Source of the DNA: Lysinibacillus sp. JNUCC-52
GTDB lineage: Bacteria > Bacillota > Bacilli > Bacillales_A > Planococcaceae
Direction: 5' to 3'
Assembly: GCF_015999545.1 (NCBI RefSeq)
Contig: NZ_CP065546.1
Location: 1,612,001-1,676,000, forward strand
DNA length: 64,000 bases
The notes below the pieces were generated by a model. It ran no database searches. It was not told the DNA's origin and saw only the letters and a program-made list of their open reading frames with translations. Below are positions 38,068 to 47,643 of the stretch, one piece after another; the first letter of the stretch is position 1; each line of letters starts with the position of its first letter. A program made the translations under genes and the position numbers.

Positions 38068-38970
38068 TTAATGGGTTTTACATTTTTCGTATAGCCCTTT
38101 TTCTTTAATTACTTTAATAAGTGTTTCACCGATAACAGATGGCGTTTCAGCTACTTCAATACCAGCTTCGTTCATCGCCTTAATTTTTTCAGCTGCTGTT
38201 CCTTTACCACCAGAAATAATGGCACCTGCATGTCCCATACGTTTTCCTGGAGGTGCAGTTTGTCCACCGATAAAGCCAACGACTGGTTTTGTCATATTCG
38301 CTTTAATCCATTCCGCTGCTTCTTCTTCAGCCGTACCACCAATTTCCCCAATCATGACAACTGCATATGTGTCAGGGTCATTGTTGAATGCTTCAAGTGC
38401 GTCGATAAAGTTAGTCCCATTCACAGGGTCTCCACCGATACCTACAGCTGTTGTTTGGCCAATTCCAGCTTGCGTCAATTGGTGAACCGCTTCATATGTT
38501 AATGTTCCTGAACGAGAAACAACCCCAACATGACCTTTCGTATGAATATAACCAGGCATAATACCAATCTTACATTCATCTGCTGTAATAACACCTGGAC
38601 AGTTTGGTCCAACTAGGCGTGTTTTTTTGCCTTCCATAAAGCGTTTTACCTTAACCATATCAAGGACAGGAATATGCTCTGTAATACAAATTGTTAATTC
38701 TAGTTCAGCATCTACAGCTTCTAAAATTGCATCTGCTGCAAAAGGTGCAGGTACATAAATAACTGAAGTCGTCGCACCTGTTGCCGCTACAGCCTCAGCT
38801 ACAGTATTGAATACAGGTACGCCTTCAATTTCAAGACCTCCCTTTCCAGGTGTTACGCCTGCTACGATTTTTGTACCATAATCAAGCATTTGCTTCGTAT
38901 GAAATAGCGCCGTTTCGCCTGTAATCCCTTGTACAATTACCTTTGTATCTTTATTAATAAATACAGCCAT
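38068..38970 (-). CDS. sucD: Succinyl-CoA ligase alpha subunit
   Basis: A 300-aa TCA-cycle subunit. The CoA-binding domain contains [23 protein letters not shown] and [10 protein letters not shown]. The phosphohistidine site is [15 protein letters not shown] (about His247). It follows sucC by 17 bases. Confidence 0.97.
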   Translation of the reverse strand: MAVFINKDTKVIVQGITGETALFHTKQMLDYGTKIVAGVTPGKGGLEIEGVPVFNTVAEAVAATGATTSVIYVPAPFAADAILEAVDAELELTICITEHIPVLDMVKVKRFMEGKKTRLVGPNCPGVITADECKIGIMPGYIHTKGHVGVVSRSGTLTYEAVHQLTQAGIGQTTAVGIGGDPVNGTNFIDALEAFNNDPDTYAVVMIGEIGGTAEEEAAEWIKANMTKPVVGFIGGQTAPPGKRMGHAGAIISGGKGTAAEKIKAMNEAGIEVAETPSVIGETLIKVIKEKGLYEKCKTH

Positions 38971-38987
38971 TGTTCTCCCTGCCTTCC

Positions 38988-40148
38988 TTAGCCTACTAGT
39001 TCCACAATTTTTTGTGCACCGTCAGCCATTGAATCTGCTGCTACGATGTTTAATCCAGATGCATTTAAAATTTCTTTACCAAGCTCTACGTTCGTACCTT
39101 CTAAGCGTACTACTAATGGTACAGATAAACCAATTTCTTTGGCTGCAGTTACTACACCATCAGCTATAATGTTACATTTCATAATTCCACCGAAAATATT
39201 AACGAAAATACCTTTTACATGTGGATCTGAAAGAATAATTTTGAAAGCTTCCGTTACTTTTTCAGCTGTTGCACCGCCCCCAACATCAAGGAAGTTAGCG
39301 GGACTGCCGCCGTAGTAACTAATTGTATCCATCGTTGCCATTGCTAGACCTGCACCATTTACCATACAGCCAATGTTGCCATCTAGAGAGATATAGCTAA
39401 GATCGTATTTAGATGCTTCGATTTCTTTTGGATCTTCTTCATCAAAATCGCGTAATTCGACAATATCTTTATGACGGTATAATGCATTTGCGTCAAAATT
39501 GAATTTAGCATCTAGTGCCACCACTTCCCCTTGTCCAGTAACAACAAGTGGGTTAATTTCTACAATAGAAGCATCTTTATCGATAAATGCTTGATATAAA
39601 CCTAACATTAATTTAACAGCTTTACCTACTAGGTTCGCTGGAATATTCATATTAAACGCCATGCGACGTGCTTGGAAGCTTGTTAGTCCGATTACTGGAT
39701 CTACAACTTCTTTGAAGATTTTTTCAGGATTTGTTTCTGCTACTTCTTCAATATCCATGCCACCTTCTTCTGAACCCATTACAGTTACACGAGATGTAGC
39801 GCGGTCTAATACTAAACTTAAATAATACTCTTTTTGAATATCAGAGCCCTCTTCAATATACAAGCGCTTTACTTCTTTTCCTTCTGGACCTGTTTGATGA
39901 GTTACTAAAACTTTACCTAATAACTCTTTTGCGTACGTACGCACCTCATCAAGGTTTTTTGCGATTTTGACACCACCCGCTTTACCGCGTCCACCTGCAT
40001 GAATTTGCGCCTTGACTACAGTAACATTTGAGCCAAGTTCCTTCGCTACCTTCACTGCTTCATCAGGGGAAAAAGCAACTTTTCCATTTGGTACTGCTAC
40101 ACCATATTTTCTCAGAATTTCTTTCCCTTGATATTCATGGATATTCAT
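38988..40148 (-). CDS. sucC: Succinyl-CoA ligase beta subunit
   Basis: A 386-aa ATP-grasp subunit beginning [17 protein letters not shown]. Nucleotide-binding stretches such as [18 protein letters not shown] and [11 protein letters not shown] are present. The ATG at 40148 with GGGAGGATG upstream is used; an earlier in-frame start at 40166 precedes the ribosome site. Confidence 0.97.
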   Translation of the reverse strand: MNIHEYQGKEILRKYGVAVPNGKVAFSPDEAVKVAKELGSNVTVVKAQIHAGGRGKAGGVKIAKNLDEVRTYAKELLGKVLVTHQTGPEGKEVKRLYIEEGSDIQKEYYLSLVLDRATSRVTVMGSEEGGMDIEEVAETNPEKIFKEVVDPVIGLTSFQARRMAFNMNIPANLVGKAVKLMLGLYQAFIDKDASIVEINPLVVTGQGEVVALDAKFNFDANALYRHKDIVELRDFDEEDPKEIEASKYDLSYISLDGNIGCMVNGAGLAMATMDTISYYGGSPANFLDVGGGATAEKVTEAFKIILSDPHVKGIFVNIFGGIMKCNIIADGVVTAAKEIGLSVPLVVRLEGTNVELGKEILNASGLNIVAADSMADGAQKIVELVG

Positions 40149-40200
40149 AATACATCCTCCCATCAAACATTTGCATAAAATTGTTTTACTAACATAATCT

Positions 40201-40229
40201 ATTCTAACGAAAGATTCTGATAAAGTCTA
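40201..40229 (-). promoter_or_regulatory. Sigma-A type promoter of sucCD
   Basis: Minus-strand TAGACT, 17-bp spacer, TAGAAT, about 50 bases before sucC. It lies in the gap after ylqH, where no terminator was found, so some read-through from rnhB-ylqG-ylqH is possible. Confidence 0.6.
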
Positions 40230-40303
40230 CACTTTGTCTTTCGTTCAAAAATTCTCTAATCTTATGACGTTTTCTTCTACTTCGTGTACTAAAACAGAGA
40301 ATT

Positions 40304-40612
40304 CTAAATATCAGAATACTTTATTTTTTCTATATTTTTGCTATGTTCTTGGTCTAAATGATATATAAATGCAAAAACTTCTGCCACAGCTTGGTATAAT
40401 TCTTCAGGTATGGACTCATTTAAATCTAATTGTCCAAGTAATTGGACAAGGTTTGGATCCTCATAAATAGGCACATTATGCTCATTTGCCCGTGCCAATA
40501 TATTCTCCGCCACCTTGCCTTTACCTTTTGCCACGACAGAGGGGCTATCTAATTGTCCTAGCTTATAAGTTAGAGCAATTGCTTCTTTACGAGTCTTTTT
40601 TTCTTCACTCAT
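40304..40612 (-). CDS. ylqH: YlqH, stand-alone FlhB C-terminal-domain-like protein
   Basis: A 102-aa soluble protein. After a short charged leader, residues KEAIALTYKLGQLDSPSVVAKG align with the FlhB stretch that directly follows its NPTH site, and VPEEF..AIAEVLAYVY matches IPEELYQAVAEVFAFIY. The NPTH motif and all membrane parts are missing, so it resembles the already cleaved FlhB C-fragment. It overlaps ylqG by four bases. The function is unknown; a role in type III export control is an inference. Confidence 0.85.
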   Translation of the reverse strand: MSEEKKTRKEAIALTYKLGQLDSPSVVAKGKGKVAENILARANEHNVPIYEDPNLVQLLGQLDLNESIPEELYQAVAEVFAFIYHLDQEHSKNIEKIKYSDI

Positions 40613-42504
40613 ATGCGGAAATCCACCCCACTATTTTCCTCCTGCTGTTGTACTACAGGGGGTGTTTTTTCTAGTTGGGCTTTTTCAAATTTTTTAATAA
40701 AGACTCCTGAAAGCTGATAATTTTTTTTAGCTAGACCTATTTTTAATGCATCTTTTAGTGGATCAGCAAGCGGAATAATATTTGTTTGCTCATTAAATAC
40801 AGTGACCGTTACGACACGATTTTGAACTTGCATATCAATAACGGTTTCCTTCATTGATTCCATTTGTAAATAAAATAATATACGCGCATAGTTAGCATCA
40901 ATCTTTCCATCTTCTTTCATTCGCCCATTCCACTGTAATGTCGCATCCATTTTCTTACCGAAAAACTCAAGTGGTACTTGCATCACAAGTTGATGTTGAT
41001 GACCATTTTCTCCAGACACAAGCTGCATGCCATTCATACGTGTCATTAACATTTCAGCAGCTTCTTTTAGCTGTGGTGTAATTTGCGCCTCCTGAAGCAA
41101 TGTATGGAGCTGAGGCTTTAATTGGTGTGCAATCGTTTGTAAATCTGCAGATTTACTACTAAGTGCAGCCTCATAGCTAATACCCAGACTTTTCAAAACC
41201 GTTTTGAGCGCATGTTCCATTGCCTTACTATCCATCGAATTGCGGACATGTGCATCAGCTTCTGTCAGCAGTTGCTGAATCCCTGGCTGTGGCGTTTCAA
41301 TACTAGTCTTCACAAGATTGCGCAATAGTGCTTCATTTTGTGCTGGTAAAGTTGTTTGTTGCTTTACCAACGATAATAAATGTTCCTTTACAGAAAGACC
41401 ATTCGCATCTTGTGTAAATAATCGCTCGGGTATATTTTGAGTAAAAGCTTTGATTAATTGCTCCTGCATTTGCTTTGCAAATATGTCTAATGTTTGTTTA
41501 TTAATTGGTAGTTGGTTCAATCTATCAATCATTTGGTTAAGTTGTAACTTTTGCTCATTCGTCAATAAACCTTGACTCGCTGTCCAAGCTTTTAGCTGGT
41601 CAATAAGCTGGGCTTTATTTTCTGGGTTTGTCGCTAAAATCGTTTGAATTACTTGGCCAGCCTGTTGTTGTTGGCCTTGTTGCACAGATTTTGTATCACT
41701 TAATGACGCCCAATTTTGTAAAGTTGCCTGTTGCGGTAAAATCCCTGCTTCCTTTAACAAATTTAATGCTTGTAATCGCTCGCTCACAGATGCAGCATTA
41801 TTCGTTAAAAGTTGTATTGACTTTGATAGCACTAACGCTCCCGTTTCTGCTTCAAACGGCTTTGCAATCGCTGTCACTTGTTGCATCAAATTTTGCTTCA
41901 TATTTTCTTGCAATACCGTATCCTTCGCTAATAACTGTGTAAAGGTATCCATAATAGCCGTCATGCCTGATGTTTTTTGCCCACTAACGAGCGCTTGGAA
42001 CACATCTTGAAGCATCGGCATTTTCAGTTCGACCATTTTTTGTAATGCTTGCAAAGCATCCATCTTTGTCACACCTTCGGGTAATGCCTTCATCCACATC
42101 TCTGCCTGTAGGAGCTGCTCCTTAGATATCGGGATTTGCGCCTTTATAAAATGCGCTAATACTTGCTGCATTTCCGTCGTTTTTGGCAAATTCATCGAAT
42201 CAAGTAGCTGATTTATTTGCTGACTCGCGGAAGTTTCTTGTCCCATTGGTCCTGTAACAACCTTTAACTCTGTTTGTGGACTTGTCCCTGTTACTTGAAA
42301 GAAATGTGCATCCCCTGCTTTAAGTGGTACTTCAAGTTTAGCAATGAGTTTTTGATTACCAATCTGAATTTCTGCTGTTTGATCTGGATATAGTTGTTTA
42401 ATTGTGCCATGAAATACTTGTCCTTGCTTTAACGCAAGTGGTTGATTCGCTTGCATTAAAGTAGTTGATTGCGCTTGTATCGGATTAAACGATGTAGCTG
42501 TCAT
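40609..42504 (-). CDS. ylqG: YlqG, large FliK-like hypothetical protein
   Basis: A 631-aa soluble, Gln/Leu-rich protein with long helical stretches (about 75-470) and a C-terminal beta/alpha domain (about 490-600: LVMQVPLEFFGKKMDATLQW ... VTVTVFNEQ ... LAKKNYQLSGVFIK) that resembles in layout the C-terminal Flg_hook domain of FliK. No membrane segment. It is coupled by a four-base overlap to ylqH, which resembles the natural FliK partner, FlhB-C. The function is not established. Confidence 0.75.
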   Translation of the reverse strand: MTATSFNPIQAQSTTLMQANQPLALKQGQVFHGTIKQLYPDQTAEIQIGNQKLIAKLEVPLKAGDAHFFQVTGTSPQTELKVVTGPMGQETSASQQINQLLDSMNLPKTTEMQQVLAHFIKAQIPISKEQLLQAEMWMKALPEGVTKMDALQALQKMVELKMPMLQDVFQALVSGQKTSGMTAIMDTFTQLLAKDTVLQENMKQNLMQQVTAIAKPFEAETGALVLSKSIQLLTNNAASVSERLQALNLLKEAGILPQQATLQNWASLSDTKSVQQGQQQQAGQVIQTILATNPENKAQLIDQLKAWTASQGLLTNEQKLQLNQMIDRLNQLPINKQTLDIFAKQMQEQLIKAFTQNIPERLFTQDANGLSVKEHLLSLVKQQTTLPAQNEALLRNLVKTSIETPQPGIQQLLTEADAHVRNSMDSKAMEHALKTVLKSLGISYEAALSSKSADLQTIAHQLKPQLHTLLQEAQITPQLKEAAEMLMTRMNGMQLVSGENGHQHQLVMQVPLEFFGKKMDATLQWNGRMKEDGKIDANYARILFYLQMESMKETVIDMQVQNRVVTVTVFNEQTNIIPLADPLKDALKIGLAKKNYQLSGVFIKKFEKAQLEKTPPVVQQQEENSGVDFRI

Positions 42505-42519
42505 CTAAATACTCCTTTC

Positions 42520-43278
42520 TCACATGGATTTTATAGGCTCAAATGACTTTCGATGGTGTATTGTTGGTCCGAATGTTTCAAGTGCCTCTAAATGTTGTTT
42601 CGTACCGTAACCAGCATGCTGTGCAAAGCCATACATAGGGAAATCTTTATCCAATTGTTCCATATAATCATCCCTAGCCGTTTTTGCTAAAATAGAAGCC
42701 GCTGCAATCGCTAAGCTTTTAGCATCTCCTTTAATAATGGAATCCTGAGGAATTGCTATTGGTAATGTCATTGCATCAACTAATACATAATCAGGCATAA
42801 TAGACAATGATTCCACGCTTGTTTTCATCGATTGCTTCGTCGCTTCGTAAATGTTCAGTTCATCAATGGTTTTTGCTGATTGAAAATGAATAAAATAACT
42901 AATAGCATGCTCTTTTACCAATGTTGCAAAGGCATTACGTTTTTCCTTTGTTAATTGCTTCGAATCATTTAATCCAACAAGAGCATCACAGTTTTTTGGC
43001 AAAATAACAGCCGCCGTTACAACTGGTCCAGCTAATGGCCCACGTCCAGCTTCATCCACACCTGCAATCAATGCATCTTTGCCACCGTAGCGCTGATCGA
43101 AATCTATTTTAGCTTGATGTTCGTCAATTAGTTGTTGTTTTTTGTCCTGACGTTTTTTCCAACTAAGCCACGCTTTCTGCACGCCTGCACGTTCATCATC
43201 TGCAACTGCTGTCATCCATTCTTGCCAATCCTCAGCTATTTTTAATGCTGCTGTAATCTCTTTAATCGTTTTCATCAT
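42520..43278 (-). CDS. rnhB: Ribonuclease HII
   Basis: A 252-aa RNase that incises at ribonucleotides in DNA. The core starts IAGVDEAGRGPLAGPVVTAA (catalytic Asp and Glu) and includes YVLVDAMTLPI and KGDAKSLAIAAASILAKTARD. An N-terminal helical extension of about 65 residues is usual in Bacillus RNase HII. GGGAG precedes two adjacent ATGs. Confidence 0.95.
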   Translation of the reverse strand: MMKTIKEITAALKIAEDWQEWMTAVADDERAGVQKAWLSWKKRQDKKQQLIDEHQAKIDFDQRYGGKDALIAGVDEAGRGPLAGPVVTAAVILPKNCDALVGLNDSKQLTKEKRNAFATLVKEHAISYFIHFQSAKTIDELNIYEATKQSMKTSVESLSIMPDYVLVDAMTLPIAIPQDSIIKGDAKSLAIAAASILAKTARDDYMEQLDKDFPMYGFAQHAGYGTKQHLEALETFGPTIHHRKSFEPIKSM

Positions 43279-43334
43279 TTTACTCCCTTTTTCTCACTCT
43301 ATATCCTTTATCGGCAACAACTATTATTTCCTAA

Positions 43335-43386
43335 AAGAAAAACTGCCATGCTCACGTTTTATTGCGTGAGCATGGCAGTTTTTTTG
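43335..43386 (-). terminator. Strong terminator after rbgA, possibly bidirectional
   Basis: A perfect 16-bp stem (43341-43356 with 43365-43380) and an 8-base loop. It is followed by T5 on the minus strand and by T7 on the plus strand. It ends the lepB-rbgA transcript before rnhB. Confidence 0.92.
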
Positions 43387-43390
43387 CACA

Positions 43391-44266
43391 TTATTGCTGT
43401 GTTGCTTCTTTTTCAAGCTGTTCGTCAACAAAGTCAAATGTTAGCTTCCCTAAAAGTAACCCACGAATATCTCGAACGATAAGTTGTGCTACTTGATCAT
43501 AATCGATTTCTCCACCTGCGCCAAAAACACGACGAAGCTTGCCGATATGGTCAAAAGTTTCTACTAAATCCTCATGCATAAATCGGAAACCATAACGTTC
43601 CTCCATGCGTGTTGGATAATGCGTCGATAAAAACCGCAATCCGTAAACAGCTAAATCTTCCATATTTGTAATAGTATCTTTAATAGCGCCTGTTAATGCT
43701 AGCTTGTAGCCGACTTCTTGATCTTCAAACTTTGGCCATAAAATTCCTGGAGTATCAAGCAATTCTAGTTCCTTGCCGACCTTGATCCACTGTTGGGCCT
43801 TCGTTACACCTGGCATATTGCCTGTTTTCGCTATATTTTTCTTCGCTAATCGATTTATAAGTGTTGATTTGCCAACGTTCGGAATCCCTACTATCATTGC
43901 ACGGATTGCTCTTGGTTTCATTCCACGAGACTTCATGCGGTCAAATTTTTCTTTTAAAATTTCCTGAGCTGCCTTTGTAACGAGTTGCAACCCTTTCCCT
44001 TCAAGAGAATTAATGGCCACCGCCTTATGACCATGCTGCGCAAAGTACTCTACCCATTTGCGTGTTTCCTGTTCATCTGCCATATCTGATTTATTTAAAA
44101 TAAGCAATCGTGGCTTTTGATTGATAACTTCATCAATCATTGGATTTCTAGAAGATAGAGGCAAACGTGCATCAATCAATTCAAAAATAATATCTACTAG
44201 CTTTAATTTTTCTGTTACTTCACGGCGGGCCTTCGCCATATGCCCTGGAAACCATTGTATAGTCAT
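43391..44266 (-). CDS. rbgA: Ribosome biogenesis GTPase RbgA (YlqF)
   Basis: A 291-aa circularly permuted GTPase for late 50S assembly. The motif order is G4 LNKSDMAD, then G1 [18 protein letters not shown]3 [11 protein letters not shown], with the N-terminal [16 protein letters not shown]. The ATG at 44266 has TAGGAGG upstream; a 46-codon N-terminal extension is rejected. The gap 44267-44403 to lepB holds no recognised gene. Confidence 0.96.
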   Translation of the reverse strand: MTIQWFPGHMAKARREVTEKLKLVDIIFELIDARLPLSSRNPMIDEVINQKPRLLILNKSDMADEQETRKWVEYFAQHGHKAVAINSLEGKGLQLVTKAAQEILKEKFDRMKSRGMKPRAIRAMIVGIPNVGKSTLINRLAKKNIAKTGNMPGVTKAQQWIKVGKELELLDTPGILWPKFEDQEVGYKLALTGAIKDTITNMEDLAVYGLRFLSTHYPTRMEERYGFRFMHEDLVETFDHIGKLRRVFGAGGEIDYDQVAQLIVRDIRGLLLGKLTFDFVDEQLEKEATQQ

Positions 44267-44403
44267 TTCTATACCTCCTAAATAAGAAAAGCGCATTCGC
44301 CTCCTGTACACGTAATTAACGCGCAGTGCAAATGCTAAAATCGAATAAGATAACTTATGTTCATAGACGTTAAGAAAGGGAGGGTTCGCCTCCCTTTCAA
44401 ACA

Positions 44404-44970
44404 TTACTTCACAATTTTTATATCGCTATACGGCCAGAAAATAAGGCTCGTATTACCTATTATTTCTTTCTGATCGACGATTCCAATATGACGGCTGTCC
44501 TTACTATAACGACGATTATCGCCCATGACAAAAACATAGCCCTCTGGGATTACATCATTAAGTGATACATCAATGTCATTTAACGTAAAATCTTCTGTTA
44601 ATGTACCCTCTGTAATTTTGGCTTTGTAGGCATCTAAATAAGGCTCGTCTATCGGTTCACCGTTAATGTATAACTGATCATCTTTATATTCTAACGTTTC
44701 ACCTGGTAACCCAATAACACGTTTAATGTAGTTTTTTTGTTCTGGTGCATGGAACACAACAATATCAAAGCGCTTTGGTTCACCAATTTTATAACCAATT
44801 TTATTAACAATCATTCTGTCGCCATCTTCAAGGGTTGGCATCATGGACTCTCCATCAACTGCAATCGGTGTAAATAAAAAATAACGAATAACTGCTGCAA
44901 TCGCAAATGCAATTAATAGCGCCTTTGTCCATTCCCATAATTCATTCTTTTCTTTCACTTGTTTTTCCAT
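44404..44970 (-). CDS. lepB: Type I signal peptidase
   Basis: A 188-aa SipS-type enzyme with one N-terminal membrane segment (about 15-36). The catalytic Ser42 in ESMMPTL and Lys83 in [11 protein letters not shown] form the dyad, and [11 protein letters not shown] is box E. It cleaves signal peptides of exported proteins. GGGGGC lies upstream of the ATG. Confidence 0.95.
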   Translation of the reverse strand: MEKQVKEKNELWEWTKALLIAFAIAAVIRYFLFTPIAVDGESMMPTLEDGDRMIVNKIGYKIGEPKRFDIVVFHAPEQKNYIKRVIGLPGETLEYKDDQLYINGEPIDEPYLDAYKAKITEGTLTEDFTLNDIDVSLNDVIPEGYVFVMGDNRRYSKDSRHIGIVDQKEIIGNTSLIFWPYSDIKIVK

Positions 44971-45002
44971 TATGAATTGCCCCCTTGTCTATCCTCATCC
45001 TC

Positions 45003-45032
45003 ATTTTAGATGATTATTATTTAAGATGACAA
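45003..45032 (-). promoter_or_regulatory. Promoter of lepB-rbgA
   Basis: Minus-strand TTGTCA, 18-bp spacer, TAAAAT, just after the rplS terminator and about 33 bases before the lepB ATG. Confidence 0.6.
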
Positions 45033-45037
45033 GCAAA

Positions 45038-45066
45038 AAGAAAAGGAGCTTGCAATACAAGCCCCT
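45038..45066 (-). terminator. Terminator of rplS
   Basis: Stem GGGGCTTG/CAAGCTCC (one G-U pair) with a 5-base loop followed by TTTTCTTTTT on the minus strand, 17 bases after the rplS stop. Confidence 0.88.
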
Positions 45067-45082
45067 CACTTTTAAGTCATAA

Positions 45083-45427
45083 TTATCGAATTTCTTTAAT
45101 ACGAGCAGCTTTACCACGTAGGTTACGTAGGTAGTAAAGTTTAGCACGACGTACTTTACCACGACGTACAACTTCTAAGTTAGCGATTTTTGGTGTGTGT
45201 ACAGGGAATGTACGTTCAACACCTACACCGTAAGAAATTTTACGAACTGTGAAAGTTTCGCTAATACCGCCACCACGACGTTTGATAACTACACCTTCGT
45301 ATACTTGGACACGTTCACGTGTACCCTCTACTACTTTCACGTGTACCTTAACAGTATCACCAGGACGGAAAGCAGGTAGATCAGTACGAAGCTGAGCTTT
45401 AGTAATTTCTGTAATAATGTTTGACAT
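45083..45427 (-). CDS. rplS: 50S ribosomal protein L19
   Basis: A 114-aa ribosomal protein at the 30S-50S interface. [28 protein letters not shown] and the C-terminal [21 protein letters not shown] are diagnostic. AAGGAGAG precedes the ATG. A promoter and leader lie upstream, so it can be made independently of trmD. Confidence 0.98.
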   Translation of the reverse strand: MSNIITEITKAQLRTDLPAFRPGDTVKVHVKVVEGTRERVQVYEGVVIKRRGGGISETFTVRKISYGVGVERTFPVHTPKIANLEVVRRGKVRRAKLYYLRNLRGKAARIKEIR

Positions 45428-45512
45428 TGTTTTCTCTCCTTAGACAGATGCTCTTGCACGCAATCTATGCCACAGCGGAACACCGTAATTCAGCACTTCA
45501 CATAGAAGTACA
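45428..45512 (-). promoter_or_regulatory. Candidate L19 leader (cis-regulatory RNA)
   Basis: The 5' leader of rplS can form a hairpin ACTTC-TATGT-GAAGT and a CGG-TGTT-CCG hairpin, followed by a bulged AGAT.GC stem before the ribosome site. L19 leaders that mediate autoregulation are known in Bacillales. The assignment rests on position and foldability, not on a covariance match. Confidence 0.4.
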
Positions 45513-45518
45513 GAATAG

Positions 45519-45547
45519 ATGTTATCACATATACTGCATGCAAGCAA
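45519..45547 (-). promoter_or_regulatory. Promoter of rplS
   Basis: Minus-strand TTGCTT, 17-bp spacer, TAACAT, between the trmD stop and rplS; transcription would start about 85 bases upstream of the ATG. Confidence 0.55.
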
Positions 45548-45553
45548 GTATCT

Positions 45554-46285
45554 TTATAGTTCTTTTTTAAGTTTTTCTAAATACAATTTTTGCTTGTCTG
45601 TTAATGGATAATGCTCGAGTAGATCAGGGCGACGCTCGAATGTTCTTTTTAACGATTGTTCTTCACGCCATTGCTCAATTTTTGCATGATTGCCTGATAA
45701 TAATACTTCAGGTACTTGCATACCTCGAAATTCAGCAGGTCGCGTATAATGTGGGTGTTCTAACAAACCAGTTGAAAAGGAATCTTGTATATGAGAATCT
45801 GCTTGTCCTAAAACACCTGGTAAAAGTCGTACAACGCTATCAATAACCGTCATCGCACCTAACTCTCCACCTGTTAATACAAAGTCTCCAATAGAAATTT
45901 CATCGGTCACTAGGTGCTCACGAATGCGTTCATCGTAGCCTTCGTAATGCCCACATAAAAATACTAATTCGCTTTCTTGCGCAAGTTCCTCCGCTTTTTT
46001 TTGAGTGAATCGTTCACCTTGCGGACACATTAAAATGATGCGTGGTTTTCTGTCTGCTGTAATCGCCTCCACAGCGCTAAACATCGGTTCTGGCTTCAAC
46101 ACCATCCCTGCACCACCACCATATGGATAATCATCTACTTGTTTATGCTTGTTGCCTGAAAATGCACGAATATCGGAAACTTCTAGCTTTACCGCACCTT
46201 TTTCCTGCGCTTTTTTCAGAATCGATGCACCAAACACACCCGAAAACATATCAGGAAATAGACTTAACACATGAATATTCATCAT
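45554..46285 (-). CDS. trmD: tRNA (guanine-N1)-methyltransferase TrmD
   Basis: A 243-aa SPOUT methyltransferase that makes m1G37. The trefoil-knot stretches [23 protein letters not shown] and [16 protein letters not shown] are visible, and the C-terminal domain has [16 protein letters not shown]. It overlaps rimM by four bases. Confidence 0.97.
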   Translation of the reverse strand: MMNIHVLSLFPDMFSGVFGASILKKAQEKGAVKLEVSDIRAFSGNKHKQVDDYPYGGGAGMVLKPEPMFSAVEAITADRKPRIILMCPQGERFTQKKAEELAQESELVFLCGHYEGYDERIREHLVTDEISIGDFVLTGGELGAMTVIDSVVRLLPGVLGQADSHIQDSFSTGLLEHPHYTRPAEFRGMQVPEVLLSGNHAKIEQWREEQSLKRTFERRPDLLEHYPLTDKQKLYLEKLKKEL

Positions 46286-46797
46286 AGCAAGCCTTCCATC
46301 ACATGAATGACAATTTTCTTTTCTTCCACATCAATATTTTTTACGATGTCTTCGATATAAGGAATGTAGTGTTCTTTTTTAGCACCTTTCACTACCCATA
46401 CATCGTTTGCGCCTGTTTGTAGAATATCTTTCACTTCACCAATTGTTTCGCCTTCTTCAGATACAACTGTACAGCCAATAATTTCATGGAAGAAAAATTC
46501 ATTTTCTTGCAATAAATCATCAGTCATTTGATCTTTCGTTATTTTCAGCATGCCTTCTTTGAACGGTTCGACAAAGTTAATATTATCCATGCCCTCAAAT
46601 GTTAATAAAATAAAGTTTTTATGGCGGCGTACTGATTGAATTGTTACCCACGTTGGCTTTTTATCGTCTTTTTTAAACGCTGCAAGCTTATTTCCAACCG
46701 CAAAGCGCTTTTCTTCAAAATCTGTAGTCGATAATATACGTACTTCCCCACGGATACCGTGCGTGTTGACAATACGACCTACATTAAACCATTCCAT
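46282..46797 (-). CDS. rimM: 16S rRNA processing protein RimM
   Basis: A 171-aa 30S maturation factor. The N-terminal RimM barrel starts [18 protein letters not shown] and the PRC barrel includes [18 protein letters not shown]. The ATG at 46797 follows AGAGGTG; the ORF extends 20 codons further up without support. It ends in an overlap with trmD. Confidence 0.95.
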   Translation of the reverse strand: MEWFNVGRIVNTHGIRGEVRILSTTDFEEKRFAVGNKLAAFKKDDKKPTWVTIQSVRRHKNFILLTFEGMDNINFVEPFKEGMLKITKDQMTDDLLQENEFFFHEIIGCTVVSEEGETIGEVKDILQTGANDVWVVKGAKKEHYIPYIEDIVKNIDVEEKKIVIHVMEGLL

Positions 46798-46835
46798 CCA
46801 TTTCACCTCTATACCGTTATATATCCGTACTATAT

Positions 46836-46866
46836 AAAAAAAGGAAGGAACCAGCAAGCTCCCCCC
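46836..46866 (-). terminator. Weak terminator or attenuator between khpA and rimM
   Basis: On the minus strand GGGGGGA pairs with TCCTTCC (two G-U pairs) around a 10-base loop, followed by seven T residues. Within the rpsP-khpA-rimM-trmD operon it could reduce expression of the downstream genes. Confidence 0.5.
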
Positions 46867-46909
46867 TCTTCTATCCAGATTTTACGCTACACATTTACTG
46901 ACCCCGTCG

Positions 46910-46946
46910 AATTCTAGCAACGTATGTATGCATACTTGTTAGAATT
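46910..46946 (-). repeat. Imperfect inverted repeat between khpA and rimM
   Basis: Outer arms AATTCTA/TAGAATT pair perfectly; an inner palindrome GTATGCATAC and a partial ACAA/TTG pairing continue the structure. It sits just upstream of the attenuator-like hairpin in a 230-bp gap where B. subtilis has ylqD; no gene was found here. Confidence 0.45.
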
Positions 46947-47027
46947 GTTCAGTGCAAAACGGCGACAAGTTGCATAGTTGCTACATTGTTACCTTCTCGC
47001 GTGTAAACGAGCGTGAAAATCTTTTTA

Positions 47028-47261
47028 TTAATCCAATATATCGACGTAAGTCTTTTTTTGATGGTGACTACCTGCCGCTGAATAAACAATTGTACGAATC
47101 GCTTTCGCCACTCGCCCTTGTTTGCCTATGACTTTCCCTCGATCCTCTGGATGAACAAAAAGTTTATAAACAATTCGATTTGCATTTTCGTCCGTCTCAA
47201 TACGAACTTCTTCTGGATAATCGACTAACGGTAAAACGATTGCTTCAATCAGCTGCTTCAA
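47028..47261 (-). CDS. khpA: KH-domain RNA-binding protein KhpA (YlqC)
   Basis: A 77-aa single KH domain with the signature GKVIGKQGRVAKAIRTIV. The start is a TTG at 47261 with GGGGGAG six bases upstream. In related bacteria KhpA pairs with KhpB (Jag) and influences cell size and mRNA levels. It follows rpsP by 15 bases. Confidence 0.93.
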   Translation of the reverse strand: MKQLIEAIVLPLVDYPEEVRIETDENANRIVYKLFVHPEDRGKVIGKQGRVAKAIRTIVYSAAGSHHQKKTYVDILD

Positions 47262-47276
47262 AGACGTCTCCCCCGA

Positions 47277-47549
47277 TTATTTACTGAATTTTTGGTTATG
47301 GAATTTTTCCATGATACCTTGTTCTGAGAACAAGTTACGTACTGTATCTGATGGTTTTGCACCGTCAGCTAACCATTTAAGAGCTTTCTCTTCATCAATG
47401 TTTACAGTAGCTGGTTGAGTAAGTGGGTTGTAAGTACCAACTGTTTCGATTGAACGACCGTCACGTGGTGAACGAGCGTCTGCAACTACGATACGATAGA
47501 AAGGAGATTTTTTAGCTCCCATACGTTTTAAGCGAATTTTAACTGCCAT
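47277..47549 (-). CDS. rpsP: 30S ribosomal protein S16
   Basis: A 90-aa ribosomal protein with [20 protein letters not shown] and [25 protein letters not shown] lies upstream. It starts about 95 bases after ffh; no separate promoter was firmly identified. Confidence 0.98.
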   Translation of the reverse strand: MAVKIRLKRMGAKKSPFYRIVVADARSPRDGRSIETVGTYNPLTQPATVNIDEEKALKWLADGAKPSDTVRNLFSEQGIMEKFHNQKFSK

Positions 47550-47643
47550 TTTAATAGCACCTCCGAATAAGTTTCACACAAGATAGTATATTATCAATGT
47601 TTATGTTGTTTGTAAAGTGTTTTTTCTTAACACCTATAAAATA

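Noticed and set aside
44267..44404. 46-codon N-terminal extension of RbgA
   Set aside because: The extension has no ribosome site, while TAGGAGG stands before the ATG at 44266, which gives the conserved [10 protein letters not shown] start.
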